Shown: positions 10,362 to 19,904, counted from the stretch's first letter. The stretch: 64,000 nucleotides of DNA from Gordonia polyisoprenivorans NBRC 16320 = JCM 10675 (GCF_000241325.1 NZ_BAEI01000064.1:1-64000), one strand, 5' to 3'. Notes: a model not told the origin generated them from the sequence alone. Numbers and translations: made by a program.

Positions 10362-10988
10362 TCACTCGGACTCGTCGTCGGATTCCTCGCTGGGCACCTC
10401 GGCGCCGGCGTCGACGGCCTCGGCCTCGAGGTCGGCGGCGCTCGGGGCCTCGTTCACGGCGACGATGAGGGTCTCCGGATCGGTGACCAGCGTGACGCGC
10501 TCGGGCAGCGTGAGATCCGAGGCGTGGATCGCGATGCCGGCTTCCTTGCCCTCGACGTCGACGACGATCTGCTCGGGGATCGAGAGCACGTCGGCCTCGA
10601 TCTCGATGGTGTTGGCGTCCTGGGTGACCAGGGTGCCGGGAGCGGCGTCACCCTCGACGACGATGTTGACCTCGACGCTGACCTTCTCGCCGCGCTTGAT
10701 GACGAGCAGGTCGGCGTGCTCGATGTAGTTGCGGATCGGGTGGACGTCGACCTGCTTGGTCAGGGCGAGCTGCTTGGTGCCCTCGATGTCGAGATCGATG
10801 ACGGCGTTGATGCCGTTGTTGCGCAGGATCGCGGCGAAGTCGCGGGCCGGGAGGTTCAGGTGCTGCGGGTCAGAGCCGTGGCCGTAGAGCACAGCGGGCA
10901 CCTGGCCCTCGCGGCGGGCACGACGTGCGGCGCCCTTGCCCTTGGCGGTGCGGGTGGTGACGGTCAGAGCGTTGGCTTGAGTGGCCAT
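10362..10988 (-). CDS. rplY: 50S ribosomal protein L25, long (Ctc-type) form
   Basis: L25 binds 5S rRNA in the large subunit. This 208-residue form has the N-terminal 5S-binding domain ([20 protein letters not shown]) and the C-terminal TL5/Ctc domain. It ends in an acidic tail ([12 protein letters not shown]), as usual in Actinobacteria. ATG 10988 follows AGGAG at 8 bases; the longer open frame upstream has no homology. It is co-transcribed with pth. Confidence 0.96.
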   Translation of the reverse strand: MATQANALTVTTRTAKGKGAARRARREGQVPAVLYGHGSDPQHLNLPARDFAAILRNNGINAVIDLDIEGTKQLALTKQVDVHPIRNYIEHADLLVIKRGEKVSVEVNIVVEGDAAPGTLVTQDANTIEIEADVLSIPEQIVVDVEGKEAGIAIHASDLTLPERVTLVTDPETLIVAVNEAPSAADLEAEAVDAGAEVPSEESDDESE

Positions 10989-11257
10989 GAGACGTTCTCC
11001 TCGGGTGGCGGGACCGGTCGGCCGGTCGTCGGTGGTGCTTCCCGGCGCGACGGCGCCCAACACCACGGCCCCGTCGGTGCGCACGAGGGCACCGGAGAAG
11101 ACGTGCGATGGTCGCGCCGATAACGGTGATCACTCACCCTCGCCGAGACAACCCGAACAGACTAGCCGATGAGCTGCGCCGATGTCATATCGCGTCGCAA
11201 GGGCCCGCCCGGCGCGATCGGCTGTGCCCGTCACCGGTGCCGGGCATACTGGCGGCC

Positions 11258-11713
11258 ATGACCTCACGCACCCCGATCGACATCGTCACCGGCTTCCTCG
11301 ACGGGCTCGCGCGTGGTGACAGCGCCGCCGCCTGCCTCGATCTCGCCGACACCGTCGTCTATACGAACGTGTCGCTGGCGACCATTCGCGGGCGCAGACC
11401 GGTCACCAAGATCTTTGGCTCGATGGATTCCTCGCCGGTCTCCTTCGACTACCGGATGGTCAACGTGTCCTCCGACGACACCGTCGTGCTGACCGAACGT
11501 GTCGACCAGATCAGTGTCGGCCGATTGCACGTGCAGTTCTGGGTGTGCGGGCGGTTCGAGGTGGTCGACGGTCAGATCACGCTGTGGCGGGATTACTTCG
11601 ACTACTTCGACATCACCAAGGCGTTTCTGCGCGGAGTGGTCGGGGTGCTCGTCCCGGCGGCTGTGCGTCCGCTGAACGGTCGATCGAAGGTCGGACGCGC
11701 CCTCGCCGAGTGA
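11258..11713 (+). CDS. limonene-1,2-epoxide hydrolase / SnoaL-like fold protein
   Basis: A 151-residue NTF2-like protein. The segment TLWRDYFDYFDITKAFLRG near the C-terminus and VRGRRPV-like TIRGRRPVTKIF resemble the limonene-epoxide-hydrolase family (compare mycobacterial EphG), whose Asp-Arg-Asp site hydrates epoxides. Candidate residues are seen (R and D in WRDYFD). Whether this member is a hydrolase or only shares the fold is open. The ATG at 11258 is chosen because homology begins there. Confidence 0.75.
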   Translation: MTSRTPIDIVTGFLDGLARGDSAAACLDLADTVVYTNVSLATIRGRRPVTKIFGSMDSSPVSFDYRMVNVSSDDTVVLTERVDQISVGRLHVQFWVCGRFEVVDGQITLWRDYFDYFDITKAFLRGVVGVLVPAAVRPLNGRSKVGRALAE

Positions 11714-11740
11714 TGGTGTGAGCGCCTAGCATTGCTGCCC

Positions 11741-12163
11741 ATGAGCTACCAGCAACCACCCGCCTACGGTTTCGGACAACCGGCGGGCGGCATGTTCTAC
11801 GTCAACGTCCTCGGCCAGGAGCACGGGCCGCTCGGTATCACCGATCTGCAGCACATGGCGCTCTCGGGTCAGCTCAAGAGCAGCACCTACATCCGCGCCG
11901 CCGAGGCGCCCAACCCGTTCCCGGCCGGACAGATCCCCGGGTTGTTCTCCGACAAGAGCAAGCTCACCGCAGGGTTGTTGCAGATCTTCCTGGGCAGTTT
12001 CGGCGTGGGTCGCTTCTACACCGGTCACGTCGGCATCGCGATCGCGCAGATCGCAGTGACGTGGCTGACCTGCGGTCTCGGTGCGATCTGGCCGCTGATC
12101 GATGGCATCATGATGCTCGTCGGCAAGGTGACCGACTCCGACGGCCGGCCGCTGGCCGACTGA
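11741..12163 (+). CDS. GYF_2-TM2 domain membrane protein
   Basis: A 140-residue protein with two modules. Residues 10-65 form a GYF_2-like (DUF4339) domain (FYVNVLGQEHGPLGITDLQ, LVRAAEAP-like YIRAAEAP). Residues 68-140 form a TM2 domain: LLQIFLGSFGVGRFYTGH, then a second TM with LIDGIMMLVGKVTD. TM2 proteins are two-helix hairpins of mostly unknown role. The ATG at 11741 sits 8 bases after TAGCAT. A DUF2752 gene follows 39 bases downstream, a frequent pairing in bacteria. Confidence 0.9.
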   Translation: MSYQQPPAYGFGQPAGGMFYVNVLGQEHGPLGITDLQHMALSGQLKSSTYIRAAEAPNPFPAGQIPGLFSDKSKLTAGLLQIFLGSFGVGRFYTGHVGIAIAQIAVTWLTCGLGAIWPLIDGIMMLVGKVTDSDGRPLAD

Positions 12164-12202
12164 TCGCCCCGCCTCACCAGCACCGCCTCACCAGGACATG
12201 AC

Positions 12203-12613
12203 ATGACCGCGCACACCGACACCCGCACCCCGAGACTCGCGGCGAGTGAGATCGCCGCCGTCGTGGGGGTCGCCGGTGTCGGTGTGGCGTGCGCGTTGAG
12301 CCCCGCGGGAATCGAACACGGGCCGATCCTGTGTCCGTTCCGGCTGGTCACCGGATTGCCCTGCCCCGGATGCGGTTTGACGCGGTCCTGGGTCTACGGC
12401 GTGCACGGCGACTGGTCGCAATCCTTTGCCGCGCACCCGTTCGGGCTGCCGATGATCGCCGCGATCGTCGCGCTCGCGATCACCGTGGTGATCGCTCGGG
12501 TGACCCGCCGCCGACCACCTCGGCTGGAGCGGCTGCTGTGGAATCCGGTGGCCAAGGTGGTCGTTGCGGCGTGGCTGATCTTCTCGGTGGTGCGGATCCT
12601 CCTGGTCATCTGA
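12203..12613 (+). CDS. DUF2752 small membrane protein
   Basis: A 136-residue protein with three hydrophobic segments. Between the first two is the hallmark DUF2752 motif CPFRLVTGLPCPGCGLTRSW, with three Cys. The motif suggests metal or redox chemistry at the membrane face, but no function is established. An Arg-rich loop (RVTRRRPPRLER) precedes the last TM. ATG 12203 follows AGGACATGAC. It is probably an operon with the TM2 gene and is convergent with asnB. Confidence 0.88.
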   Translation: MTAHTDTRTPRLAASEIAAVVGVAGVGVACALSPAGIEHGPILCPFRLVTGLPCPGCGLTRSWVYGVHGDWSQSFAAHPFGLPMIAAIVALAITVVIARVTRRRPPRLERLLWNPVAKVVVAAWLIFSVVRILLVI

Positions 12614-12641
12614 AGCGTGGCTGGGCCGGCAGCGCGTGTGC

Positions 12642-14483
12642 TCAGTCGAGCACCAGCTCGGGGGAGTACATGTCGATCCAGTGATACAGGTCGAGCACCC
12701 GATCCATCTGGTTGCGCAGCCCCGTGTCGCAGGTTGCCGCATCGGCGGCGATCATCGATGACACCGCGGCGCGGTCGACCAGCGCGAACACCTCATGATC
12801 GCGCTCGCCGATCATGTCGGTGAGCTGATCCTGCAGCGTTTGGGTGTACTTGGTGTCCTGCGTTGACGGATAGGGACTCTTGGTGCGGTCGATCACCGAC
12901 TGCGGCAACACATGTGACGTCGCGTGGCGCAGTAGGCTCTTCTCCCGGCCGTCGAAGGTCTTCATCGACCACGGGGTGTTGTAGACGTACTCGACGAGCC
13001 GGTGGTCGCAGAATGGGACGCGGACCTCGAGCCCCACGGCCATCGACGCACGATCCTTGCGGTCCAACAGCATTCGGACGAATCGCGTCAGGTGGAGATG
13101 ACTGAACCGGCGCATCCGCCGTTCGTCGTCGGATTCACCGTCGACGACGGGGATGGTGGCGAGCGCACTGGCATACTGGTCGGCGATGTAGTTCTCGACG
13201 TCGAGACGCCGCTGAAGATCGCCGGAGAGCATCGCGTGGCGATCGCGCGTCATCGCCGAGGAGAAGGCCAGCCACGGGAAAGTGTCTGCGGCGCGGGCGT
13301 TCTCGTCGAAGAACCAGCGGTACCCGCCGAACACCTCGTCGGCCGACTCGCCCGACAGGGCGACCGTCGACTCCGAGCGGATCGCGCGGAACAGCAGGTA
13401 GAGCGAGGTGTCCATGTCGCCGAGCCCGGCGGGGATGTCGCGGGCGCCGATCACCGCACGCCGGACCTCCGGGTCGGTGAGGTCGGCCGGGTTCAACACG
13501 ACGTCGCGGTGCATCGATCCGACATGCGCGGCGACGTCGCGCACGAACGGCGAGTCCGGGGTGTCGCGCATCTCGTCCGGGGTGAAGTTCTCTTCCTGTT
13601 CGGCGAAGTCCACCGAATAGCTGTGCACGCGTTGGCCTTCGGAGCCCAGACGAGCGGCGGCCAAACCGGTCAGTGCGCTGGAGTCCAGGCCGCCGGAGAG
13701 CAGTACGCAGCGCGGGACGTCGGCGACGAGCTGTCGATCGACGATGTCGGTGAGCAACTCGCGAACCGTCGCGACCGACGTCTCGAGGTCGTCGTCGTGG
13801 CCGTGCGCGGGCAACGACCAGTAGGTGCGGGTGCGCAGGCCGTCACGCCCGACGGTGACGATGGTGCCCGGCTCCACCTCGGAGATGTTGCGCCACAACG
13901 ACCATCCGGGTGCCTTGGTCATCGCGAACAGTTCCCGCAGGCCGTCGAGATCGACGGTGTGGGGGACCAGCGGGTTGGCGAGGATGGCCTTGGGTTCGGA
14001 GCCGAACACGACGCCGTCGTTGGTGCGGGAGAAGTAGAAGGGCTTGATGCCCAGGCGATCACGCACCATGGTCAGTTCCTCGGTCCGCCCGTCCCAGATG
14101 GCGAAGGCATACATACCGTTGAGGCGATCGGCCACCTCGGCGCCCCACTGCACGAAGCCCCGCAACACCACCTCGGTGTCCGAGTCGGTGACGAATTCGT
14201 GTCCGAGGGAGCGCAATTCGGTGCGAAGCTCACGAAAATTGTAGGTCTCACCGCTGTAGACGATCGCCACGGTGCCCGCCGGGGTCTGCACCGTCATCGG
14301 CTGATGGCCAAGGGGGAGGTCGATGATGGCCAGGCGTCGGTGTCCCAGCCCGACGTGCGGCTCGAGATACGTGCCGACGTCGTCGGGGCCACGGAGCGCC
14401 ATCGTCGAGGTCATCGCTTCGACGACGTGGCCCTCGCGCCGTAGATCGTGGTCGAATCCCACCCATCCGGTGATACCGCACAT
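12642..14483 (-). CDS. asnB: asparagine synthase, glutamine-hydrolysing
   Basis: Converts aspartate, glutamine and ATP to asparagine. The 613-residue protein starts MCGITGW, giving the N-terminal nucleophile Cys2 of the glutaminase domain, with SGETYNFRELRTEL further on. The synthetase domain holds the PP-loop LLSGGLDSSAL and SGESADEVFGGY. The ATG at 14483 is fixed by Cys2 and by GAGAGGTG 8 bases upstream; the longer upstream frame is discarded. The C-terminus (RNQMDRVLDLYHWIDMY) matches actinobacterial AsnB. Confidence 0.95.
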   Translation of the reverse strand: MCGITGWVGFDHDLRREGHVVEAMTSTMALRGPDDVGTYLEPHVGLGHRRLAIIDLPLGHQPMTVQTPAGTVAIVYSGETYNFRELRTELRSLGHEFVTDSDTEVVLRGFVQWGAEVADRLNGMYAFAIWDGRTEELTMVRDRLGIKPFYFSRTNDGVVFGSEPKAILANPLVPHTVDLDGLRELFAMTKAPGWSLWRNISEVEPGTIVTVGRDGLRTRTYWSLPAHGHDDDLETSVATVRELLTDIVDRQLVADVPRCVLLSGGLDSSALTGLAAARLGSEGQRVHSYSVDFAEQEENFTPDEMRDTPDSPFVRDVAAHVGSMHRDVVLNPADLTDPEVRRAVIGARDIPAGLGDMDTSLYLLFRAIRSESTVALSGESADEVFGGYRWFFDENARAADTFPWLAFSSAMTRDRHAMLSGDLQRRLDVENYIADQYASALATIPVVDGESDDERRMRRFSHLHLTRFVRMLLDRKDRASMAVGLEVRVPFCDHRLVEYVYNTPWSMKTFDGREKSLLRHATSHVLPQSVIDRTKSPYPSTQDTKYTQTLQDQLTDMIGERDHEVFALVDRAAVSSMIAADAATCDTGLRNQMDRVLDLYHWIDMYSPELVLD

Positions 14484-14607
14484 AGAAAGCACCTCTCGAT
14501 TTTCATTAGTGAAACTAACTATCTTCGTAAACCCGTTGTAACACGAGGTTCCGAAGACGTCGAGAAGGCGTGGTGAGATGTCGGTGTTGCCGGATATGCC
14601 CGACGGC

Positions 14608-14949
14608 TCAGAGGATTTCGTCGATCGTGTCGAGGGGGCGGGCGAGACGGGTGCCCTTGTCGGTGACGACGAACGGCCGCTCGACGAGGATCGGGTGTTC
14701 GACCATCGCGTCGAGCACCTCGGACTCCGACGCCGAGGCGAGATCGAGGTCCTTGTAGAGCGATTCACGCTTGCGTGCCGCCTGGTGTGCGGTCAGGCCT
14801 GCGTCGGCGAAGAGTGTCTCGAGTTGGGCCCGCGTGTACGGCTCGTCGAGGTACTTGACGACGGTCGGCTCGATGCCGGCCTCACGGAGCTTGTCCAGGG
14901 CCTTGCGGGACGTCGAGCAGCGTGGATTGTGGTAGATCGTCGCGTTCAC
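14608..14949 (-). CDS. arsC: ArsC-family (glutaredoxin-type) arsenate reductase
   Basis: Reduces arsenate to arsenite with glutathione- or mycothiol-type thiols in the classical family; some members are Spx-like regulators. The 113-residue protein has NPRCSTSR with Cys11 as the likely catalytic thiol, then LDEPYTRAQLETL, RKRESLYK and HPILVERPFVV, which carry the expected Arg residues. GTG 14949 is preferred because GGTGGG lies upstream; an ATG at 14961 is the alternative. Its first 68 bases overlap the end of the upstream MFS gene in another frame. No arsB or arsR is nearby. Confidence 0.85.
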   Translation of the reverse strand: MNATIYHNPRCSTSRKALDKLREAGIEPTVVKYLDEPYTRAQLETLFADAGLTAHQAARKRESLYKDLDLASASESEVLDAMVEHPILVERPFVVTDKGTRLARPLDTIDEIL

Positions 14950-16135
14950 CCGACCCACCATATTCCAGCGCGCCGGCTCGTCCGGGCAGCCGTACGGTCA
15001 GCGCCAGGGCGACCGTCGCGCACAGAGCGCCGACGACGATCGGGGCCAGCACGCCCGCCCTGTCGATCGCCTGCGCGCCGACGAGCGCACCCACGCCGAT
15101 GGCCAGGTTGAAGGCTGTCGAATACACCGTGGTCGCGGCCTCGCGGTGGGCGGGCGCGGTCCGTAGCACGGTCGTCTGCAACCCGATGGGGATGGCGGCG
15201 TAGCCGACGGCCCACACCATCAGCGCCACCAGGGCAAGGGGCGTGATGGTGGTGGTCACCGCCACCAGCCACAGTGCCACCGCGAGAACCCCGATCACCG
15301 CCGCGAGGCCCGCGCGTGCGGAGGTGAGGCGGGTGAGCAGGGCTCCGGCGGCGAAGTTGCCGGCGACGCCCGCAGCCCCCATCACCAGGAGCACGGCACT
15401 GACCAGGTCGACGTCGATACCGATGCCGTCGACGATCAGCGGTGTCACGTAGGTGTAGGCGGCATACGCCCCGGTGATCACGACGGCGGTGATGACGACC
15501 GTGACCCGCAGGTCGCGGTTGCGCAGCATCGACGGCAACCGTCGCAACGCGACCCCGCCGGCCGGCCGGGTCGGCCCGAGCAGCACTGCGAGTGCCACGA
15601 GGGTCAGCACCGACAACCCGGCCAGCGCCCAGAAGGCGGCCCGCCAGCCGAGTTGCTGGCCGGCCAGGGTGCCCAACGGCACGCCCAGCACCGAGGCGAT
15701 CGACACCCCGGAGAAGGTGATCGTGGTGGCGCGCACCGCATATCGCGGGGGCACGAGCAGCAGGGTGGTCGGCGCCACGATCGTCCACAACAGCCCGAGG
15801 GCGCCGCCGATCAGCACCCGCACGACGATGAGCGTCGCGAAACCCGGGGCCATCGCGGTGAGCGCGTTGCCCAGGGTGAAGACCGTCATCACCGCGATCA
15901 GCAGGAGTCGCCGATCCACCCGCCGGGTCGTCGTCGACAACGTGGGCGCAGCGATCGCAGCGACAAAAGCGACCGCGGTGACCACCAAGCCGACCGAACC
16001 GTCGGAGACCCCGAGATCGGCGGCCATCGACTGCAACAGGCCGATCGGCATGATCTCGGTGGTCGTGACGGTGAACACGCCCAGGCCGAGTGCGCCGACA
16101 GCGGCCCAGGTGCGGGCGCTGACGCGGTCGGTCAC
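14882..16135 (-). CDS. MFS transporter, DHA1 (AraJ/sugar-efflux-like)
   Basis: A 417-residue 12-TM transporter. N-terminal TM1 contains VFTVTTTEIMPIGLLQ, typical of the DHA1 drug or arabinose efflux group (EFMPVGLL-type motif). Motif A is replaced by TTTRRVDRRLLL and there is a central WRAAFWALAGLS. GTG 16135 follows AGGAGCG at 5 bases. The last 35 residues (EYGGSGERDDLPQ...) lie past the final TM and run into arsC in another frame, so the two genes are translationally entangled. The substrate cannot be inferred. Confidence 0.85.
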   Translation of the reverse strand: MTDRVSARTWAAVGALGLGVFTVTTTEIMPIGLLQSMAADLGVSDGSVGLVVTAVAFVAAIAAPTLSTTTRRVDRRLLLIAVMTVFTLGNALTAMAPGFATLIVVRVLIGGALGLLWTIVAPTTLLLVPPRYAVRATTITFSGVSIASVLGVPLGTLAGQQLGWRAAFWALAGLSVLTLVALAVLLGPTRPAGGVALRRLPSMLRNRDLRVTVVITAVVITGAYAAYTYVTPLIVDGIGIDVDLVSAVLLVMGAAGVAGNFAAGALLTRLTSARAGLAAVIGVLAVALWLVAVTTTITPLALVALMVWAVGYAAIPIGLQTTVLRTAPAHREAATTVYSTAFNLAIGVGALVGAQAIDRAGVLAPIVVGALCATVALALTVRLPGRAGALEYGGSGERDDLPQSTLLDVPQGPGQAP

Positions 16136-16176
16136 GGGCGCTCCTGTCTCGCGGTTTGGGCGGGGAGGGGTGACAC

Positions 16177-16221
16177 GACTGCGGGCCGCCTCGACCATCA
16201 TGATCGTGGCGGCCCGCAGTC
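16177..16221 (-). terminator. strong hairpin downstream of prs
   Basis: A perfect 14-bp stem: gactgcgggccgcc at 16177-16190 pairs with ggcggcccgcagtc at 16208-16221 around a 17-base loop. It lies 33 bases past the prs stop, with no U tract, as is common for actinobacterial terminators. Confidence 0.8.
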
Positions 16222-16253
16222 GCAGGACGAAGGCGCGGTGCCGGCGCTACCGG

Positions 16254-17231
16254 TCAGGCAATGCCGTCGAAAAGGCTTGTCACCGAACCATTTTCGAAAA
16301 CCTCGCGGATGGTCTGGGCCAGCAGCGGGGCGATCGAGAGCACGGTGAGCTGTTCGAAGTGCTTCTCGGGCGGGATCGGCAGGGTGTCGGTGGCGATGAC
16401 CTCGGTCGCCCCGCAGTTGGCGAGGCGCTCGGCGGCCGGGTCGGAGAACACGGCGTGTGTGGTGGCGATGACGACGTCGCCGGCACCGGCGTCCTTGAGC
16501 TTGCTGACGGCGCCGGCGATCGTGCCGCCGGTGTCGATCATGTCGTCGATCAGCACACAGGTGCGGCCCTCGACCTCGCCGACAACACGGTGTGCGACAA
16601 CCTGATTGGCGACCATCGGGTCGCGGGTCTTGTGGATGAACGCCACCGGGGCGCCACCGAGGGCGTCGGCCCACTTCTCGGCCACCCGCACGCGACCGGA
16701 GTCGGGGGAGACGATGGCGATGTTGTCGGTGCCGTACTTCTCGCGGACGTACTCCGAGAGCTGCCCGAGGGCGTGCATGTGATCGACCGGCCCGTCGAAG
16801 AAGCCCTGGATCTGATCGGTGTGCAGGTCGACGGTGATGATGCGGTCGGCGCCCGCGGTCTTCATCAGGTCGGCGATCAGGCGAGCCGAGATGGGTTCGC
16901 GGCCACGGTGCTTCTTGTCCTGACGGGCATACGGATAGAACGGCAGGATCACGCTGATCCGCTTGGCCGATCCGCGCTTGAGGGCGTCGATCATGATGAG
17001 CGCTTCCATCACCCACTCGTTGAGCGGGGCCGGGCAGCTCTGCAGCACGAAGGCATCCGACCCGCGCACCGACTCCTCGAAGCGCACGAACAACTCGCCG
17101 TTGGCGAAGTTGCGTGCGGTCTGCGGCGTCAGCTTGATGCCGAGTTCGTCGGCAACGGCCTGCGCGAGCTCGGGGTGCGCACGCCCCGCGAACAGCATCA
17201 GGTTCTTCTGGTTGTCGGTCGTCCAGGTCAT
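16254..17231 (-). CDS. prs: ribose-phosphate pyrophosphokinase (PRPP synthetase)
   Basis: Makes PRPP from ribose-5-phosphate and ATP for nucleotide, His, Trp and arabinan precursor synthesis. The 325-residue protein shows the ATP loop PFYPYARQDKKHRGREPISA, the DLHTDQIQGFF segment and the PRPP-binding site VLIDDMIDTGGT. The ATG at 17231 aligns with the normal N-terminus (MTWTTDNQKNLMLFAG) and has AGAAGAG upstream. It follows glmU by 78 bases in the conserved glmU-prs order. Confidence 0.97.
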   Translation of the reverse strand: MTWTTDNQKNLMLFAGRAHPELAQAVADELGIKLTPQTARNFANGELFVRFEESVRGSDAFVLQSCPAPLNEWVMEALIMIDALKRGSAKRISVILPFYPYARQDKKHRGREPISARLIADLMKTAGADRIITVDLHTDQIQGFFDGPVDHMHALGQLSEYVREKYGTDNIAIVSPDSGRVRVAEKWADALGGAPVAFIHKTRDPMVANQVVAHRVVGEVEGRTCVLIDDMIDTGGTIAGAVSKLKDAGAGDVVIATTHAVFSDPAAERLANCGATEVIATDTLPIPPEKHFEQLTVLSIAPLLAQTIREVFENGSVTSLFDGIA

Positions 17232-17309
17232 GGAAACTCTTCTACTCGGGGCTGGTGGTCGGGACTCGATGGTGTTCTGTCGGGTGGTCTGAGCCGCAGG
17301 CAATGTCGC

Positions 17310-18812
17310 CTACGGGCGCATGGCCTCGCCGGTGGTGGTCTCGTCGATGGTGGGTGCCGAGGGCGTCTCGGCGGCCGCGCGAGCGGCCTGCGCGGCGGCC
17401 GTGTCCGGCCGCTTGCGGACCACCCAGTCCTCGATGTTGCGTTGTGCGCCTGCCGAGACCGCGAGGGCGCCGGGCGGGACATCGTCGCGCACGACGGTAC
17501 CCGCACCGGTGTACGCGCCGTCACCGATCTGTACAGGTGCGACGAACATATTGTCAGAACCGGTCCGGCAGTTCGAACCGATCACCGTTTGATGCTTGTT
17601 CACCCCGTCGTAATTGACGAAGACGCTCGAGGCGCCGATGTTGGAGTCGTCGCCGATTCGCGCGTCCCCGACGTAGGTGAGGTGGGGGATCTTGCTGCCC
17701 GCACCGATGACCGCGTTCTTGGTCTCGACGAAGGTGCCGATCTTGCCGCCGACCCCGAGGACCGTGCCCGGCCGCAGGTAGGCGAAGGGGCCGACCAGCG
17801 CGTTGTCGCCGATGGCCGCGCTGCTGCCGTGGGTGCGGATGACCTGCGCACCGCGTCCGACGACGACGTCGGTGAGCGTGCAGTCCGGTCCGATGACGGC
17901 GTCCTCGCCGATCGTGGTCGCGCCGTGCAGTTGGGTTCCCGGCTCGATCCGCACGTCTTCGGCGATCGTGACGTCGACGTCGATCCACGTGGTCGCCGGG
18001 TCGACGACGCTCACCCCGGCGAGCTGATGCCGACGCACGATCCGCCGGTTCAGTTCGGCTGCCAGCTCGGCGAGCTGGGCGCGGTCGTTGCAACCGGCGA
18101 CGAGCATCGGATCGTCAACAGTGAAGCCGTGCACCGACTTTCCGGATTCACGGGCGATCTCGACGACGTCGGTGAGGTAGTACTCGCCCTGGGCGTTGTG
18201 GGTGGAGAGCCCGCCGAGCGCGGTGCGCAGCGCGGTCGCGTCGAAGGCGTAGACCCCGGAATTGACCTCGGTGATCGCCAACTGTTCGGGGGAGGCGTCC
18301 TTGTGTTCGACGATCGCGTGGACCCCGCCGTCGTCGTCGCGGACGATGCGTCCGTAGCCGGTCGGGTCGCCGGCGTGGAACCCGGTGACCGTGACCGCGG
18401 CGCCACCGTCGGCGGAATGGGTCTCGACGAGGGCACGCAGCGTCGGCCCGTCGAGCAGGGGTACGTCGGCGGCGGTGACCACGACGGTGCCGGTGAAGTC
18501 GTCGGGCAGCGCTTGAAGGCCGGCCCGGGCGGCGTCGCCGGTGCCGAGCGGTTGGTCCTGGACGGCGACCGAGACCGGGACGCCGAGCGACTGCGAGATG
18601 GATTCCACCGCCGTGGTCACCCGCTCACGTTCGTGTCCGACGACGGCGATGACGTGCGCGGCGCCGAGGTCGGCGGCCGCGTGCAGGGCGTGCCCGAGCA
18701 GGCTGCGACCGGCGATGGTGTGCAGGATCTTCGGGGTCTTGGACCGCATACGGGTACCGGCACCGGCGGCGAGGACGATGACGGCGGTCGTCGTGGGGGA
18801 CGTCTGTGTCAT
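17310..18812 (-). CDS. glmU: bifunctional GlmU: glucosamine-1-P acetyltransferase / GlcNAc-1-P uridylyltransferase
   Basis: Makes UDP-GlcNAc for peptidoglycan. The 500-residue protein has the N-terminal uridylyltransferase domain with [15 protein letters not shown] (residues 14-28) and GTGDAA. It then has a left-handed beta-helix acetyltransferase domain with hexapeptide repeats ([27 protein letters not shown]) and a C-terminal extension rich in Ala and Thr. ATG 18812 follows GGAGG at 6 bases. It is probably transcribed with prs. Confidence 0.97.
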   Translation of the reverse strand: MTQTSPTTTAVIVLAAGAGTRMRSKTPKILHTIAGRSLLGHALHAAADLGAAHVIAVVGHERERVTTAVESISQSLGVPVSVAVQDQPLGTGDAARAGLQALPDDFTGTVVVTAADVPLLDGPTLRALVETHSADGGAAVTVTGFHAGDPTGYGRIVRDDDGGVHAIVEHKDASPEQLAITEVNSGVYAFDATALRTALGGLSTHNAQGEYYLTDVVEIARESGKSVHGFTVDDPMLVAGCNDRAQLAELAAELNRRIVRRHQLAGVSVVDPATTWIDVDVTIAEDVRIEPGTQLHGATTIGEDAVIGPDCTLTDVVVGRGAQVIRTHGSSAAIGDNALVGPFAYLRPGTVLGVGGKIGTFVETKNAVIGAGSKIPHLTYVGDARIGDDSNIGASSVFVNYDGVNKHQTVIGSNCRTGSDNMFVAPVQIGDGAYTGAGTVVRDDVPPGALAVSAGAQRNIEDWVVRKRPDTAAAQAARAAAETPSAPTIDETTTGEAMRP

Positions 18813-19022
18813 GTCGACCTCCGATGGAGCTGGTCTGTGGGTGGGTTGGCGTCGGGCGGGAGTCGCGCGTCGAGACGATCCGGCGCCGGCCCCGCCGCAC
18901 GGCAACGGCCCGATAGTACTGACCGGTTCGCGGCCGCCGACCGGCGTCCCCGGCAGGAATGCTGCCTGATAGAACCAAAGGGACCCACATCACACCCGAT
19001 GATCAGCAATGAAGGGAAGCCG

Positions 19023-19778
19023 ATGAGCACCCAGAAGACAGCAATCGTGACCGGTTCGGCACGCGGGATCGGTGCAGCCGTCGCCAAGCGACTGGCCGCC
19101 GACGGACTGGCCGTGGCGGTCCTCGACCTCGACGAGGCGAACTGCGCCGACACCGTCAACGCCATCACCGAAGCCGGTGGCAAGGCCATCGCCGTCGGTG
19201 CGAACGTGGCCGACGAGGCGTCGGTTGCCGCGGCGGTCGACAAGGTCGTCGCCGAATTGGGCGCCCCGACCGTCGTCGTCAACAACGCCGGCGTGCTCCG
19301 CGACAACCTGCTGTTCAAGATGAGTGTCGACGACTGGGACACCGTGCTGGCCGTTCACCTGCGCGGTGCGTTCAACGTCACCAAGGCCGCCCAGAAGTAC
19401 ATGGTCGACGCCGGCTGGGGTCGCATCGTGAACCTGTCGAGCACCTCGGCGCTCGGCAACCGCGGCCAGGCCAACTACTCGGCGGCCAAGGCGGGCATGC
19501 AGGGCTTCACCAAGACCCTCGCGATCGAGCTCGGCAAGTTCGGCGTCACCGCCAACGCCATTGCGCCGGGCTTCATCGAGACCGACATGACCGCTGCCAC
19601 CGCGGCCCGCGTCGGCATGGACTTCGAGGAGTTCAAGAAGCTCAGCGCCTCCCAGATCCCGGTCAACCGCACCGGTGTGCCCGAGGACATCGCCCACACC
19701 GCGTCGTTCTTCGTCAGCGAAGGCGCCGGATTCGTCTCCGGTCAGGTCATCTACGTCGCCGGCGGCCCCAAGGACTGA
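19023..19778 (+). CDS. FabG-type short-chain dehydrogenase/reductase
   Basis: A 251-residue classical SDR. It has the NAD(P) loop TGSARGIGAA (10-19), the NNAGVL motif, a catalytic Ser in LSSTSALG and YSAAK with Tyr and Lys, and ends VSGQVIYVAGG. It resembles 3-oxoacyl-ACP reductases and mycobacterial FabG-like SDRs. The substrate (3-oxoacyl-ACP or -CoA, or a sterol intermediate) is not determined. ATG 19023 follows GAAGGGAA. It is divergent from glmU and precedes tRNA-Gln. I leave the symbol empty because several fabG paralogues exist in these genomes. Confidence 0.9.
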   Translation: MSTQKTAIVTGSARGIGAAVAKRLAADGLAVAVLDLDEANCADTVNAITEAGGKAIAVGANVADEASVAAAVDKVVAELGAPTVVVNNAGVLRDNLLFKMSVDDWDTVLAVHLRGAFNVTKAAQKYMVDAGWGRIVNLSSTSALGNRGQANYSAAKAGMQGFTKTLAIELGKFGVTANAIAPGFIETDMTAATAARVGMDFEEFKKLSASQIPVNRTGVPEDIAHTASFFVSEGAGFVSGQVIYVAGGPKD

Positions 19779-19793
19779 CCTCCGAGCCTCCCG

Positions 19794-19852
19794 CCGCTCC
19801 GTTTCCTTCCCGCGCGTCGACCTGATCGAGCGGGAGGGAAACGGACTAGCGG
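19794..19852. repeat. intergenic hairpin repeat, copy C
   Basis: Left arm ccgctccgtttccttcccgcg and right arm cgggagggaaacggactagcgg pair along most of their length around tcgacctgatcga. The right arm shares GGGAGGGAAACG and CTAGCGG with copies A and B. It lies 15 bases after the FabG-type stop and before tRNA-Gln, where it may also terminate transcription. Confidence 0.8.
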
Positions 19853-19904
19853 GAATCGATGCGGACCCACGCGCCGCCCTGTGGCACAATCAGGTCCGCG
19901 TTAT

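Noticed and set aside
8553-11123. 856-codon open frame on the plus strand
   Set aside because: It is antisense to fabH-like, pth and rplY; composition is typical of a GC-rich shadow frame.
15474-19778. 1434-codon open frame on the plus strand
   Set aside because: Most of it is antisense to the MFS, prs and glmU genes and is low-complexity Arg/Asp/Gly. Only the last 251 codons (19023-19778) are a real SDR gene with its own ribosome site.
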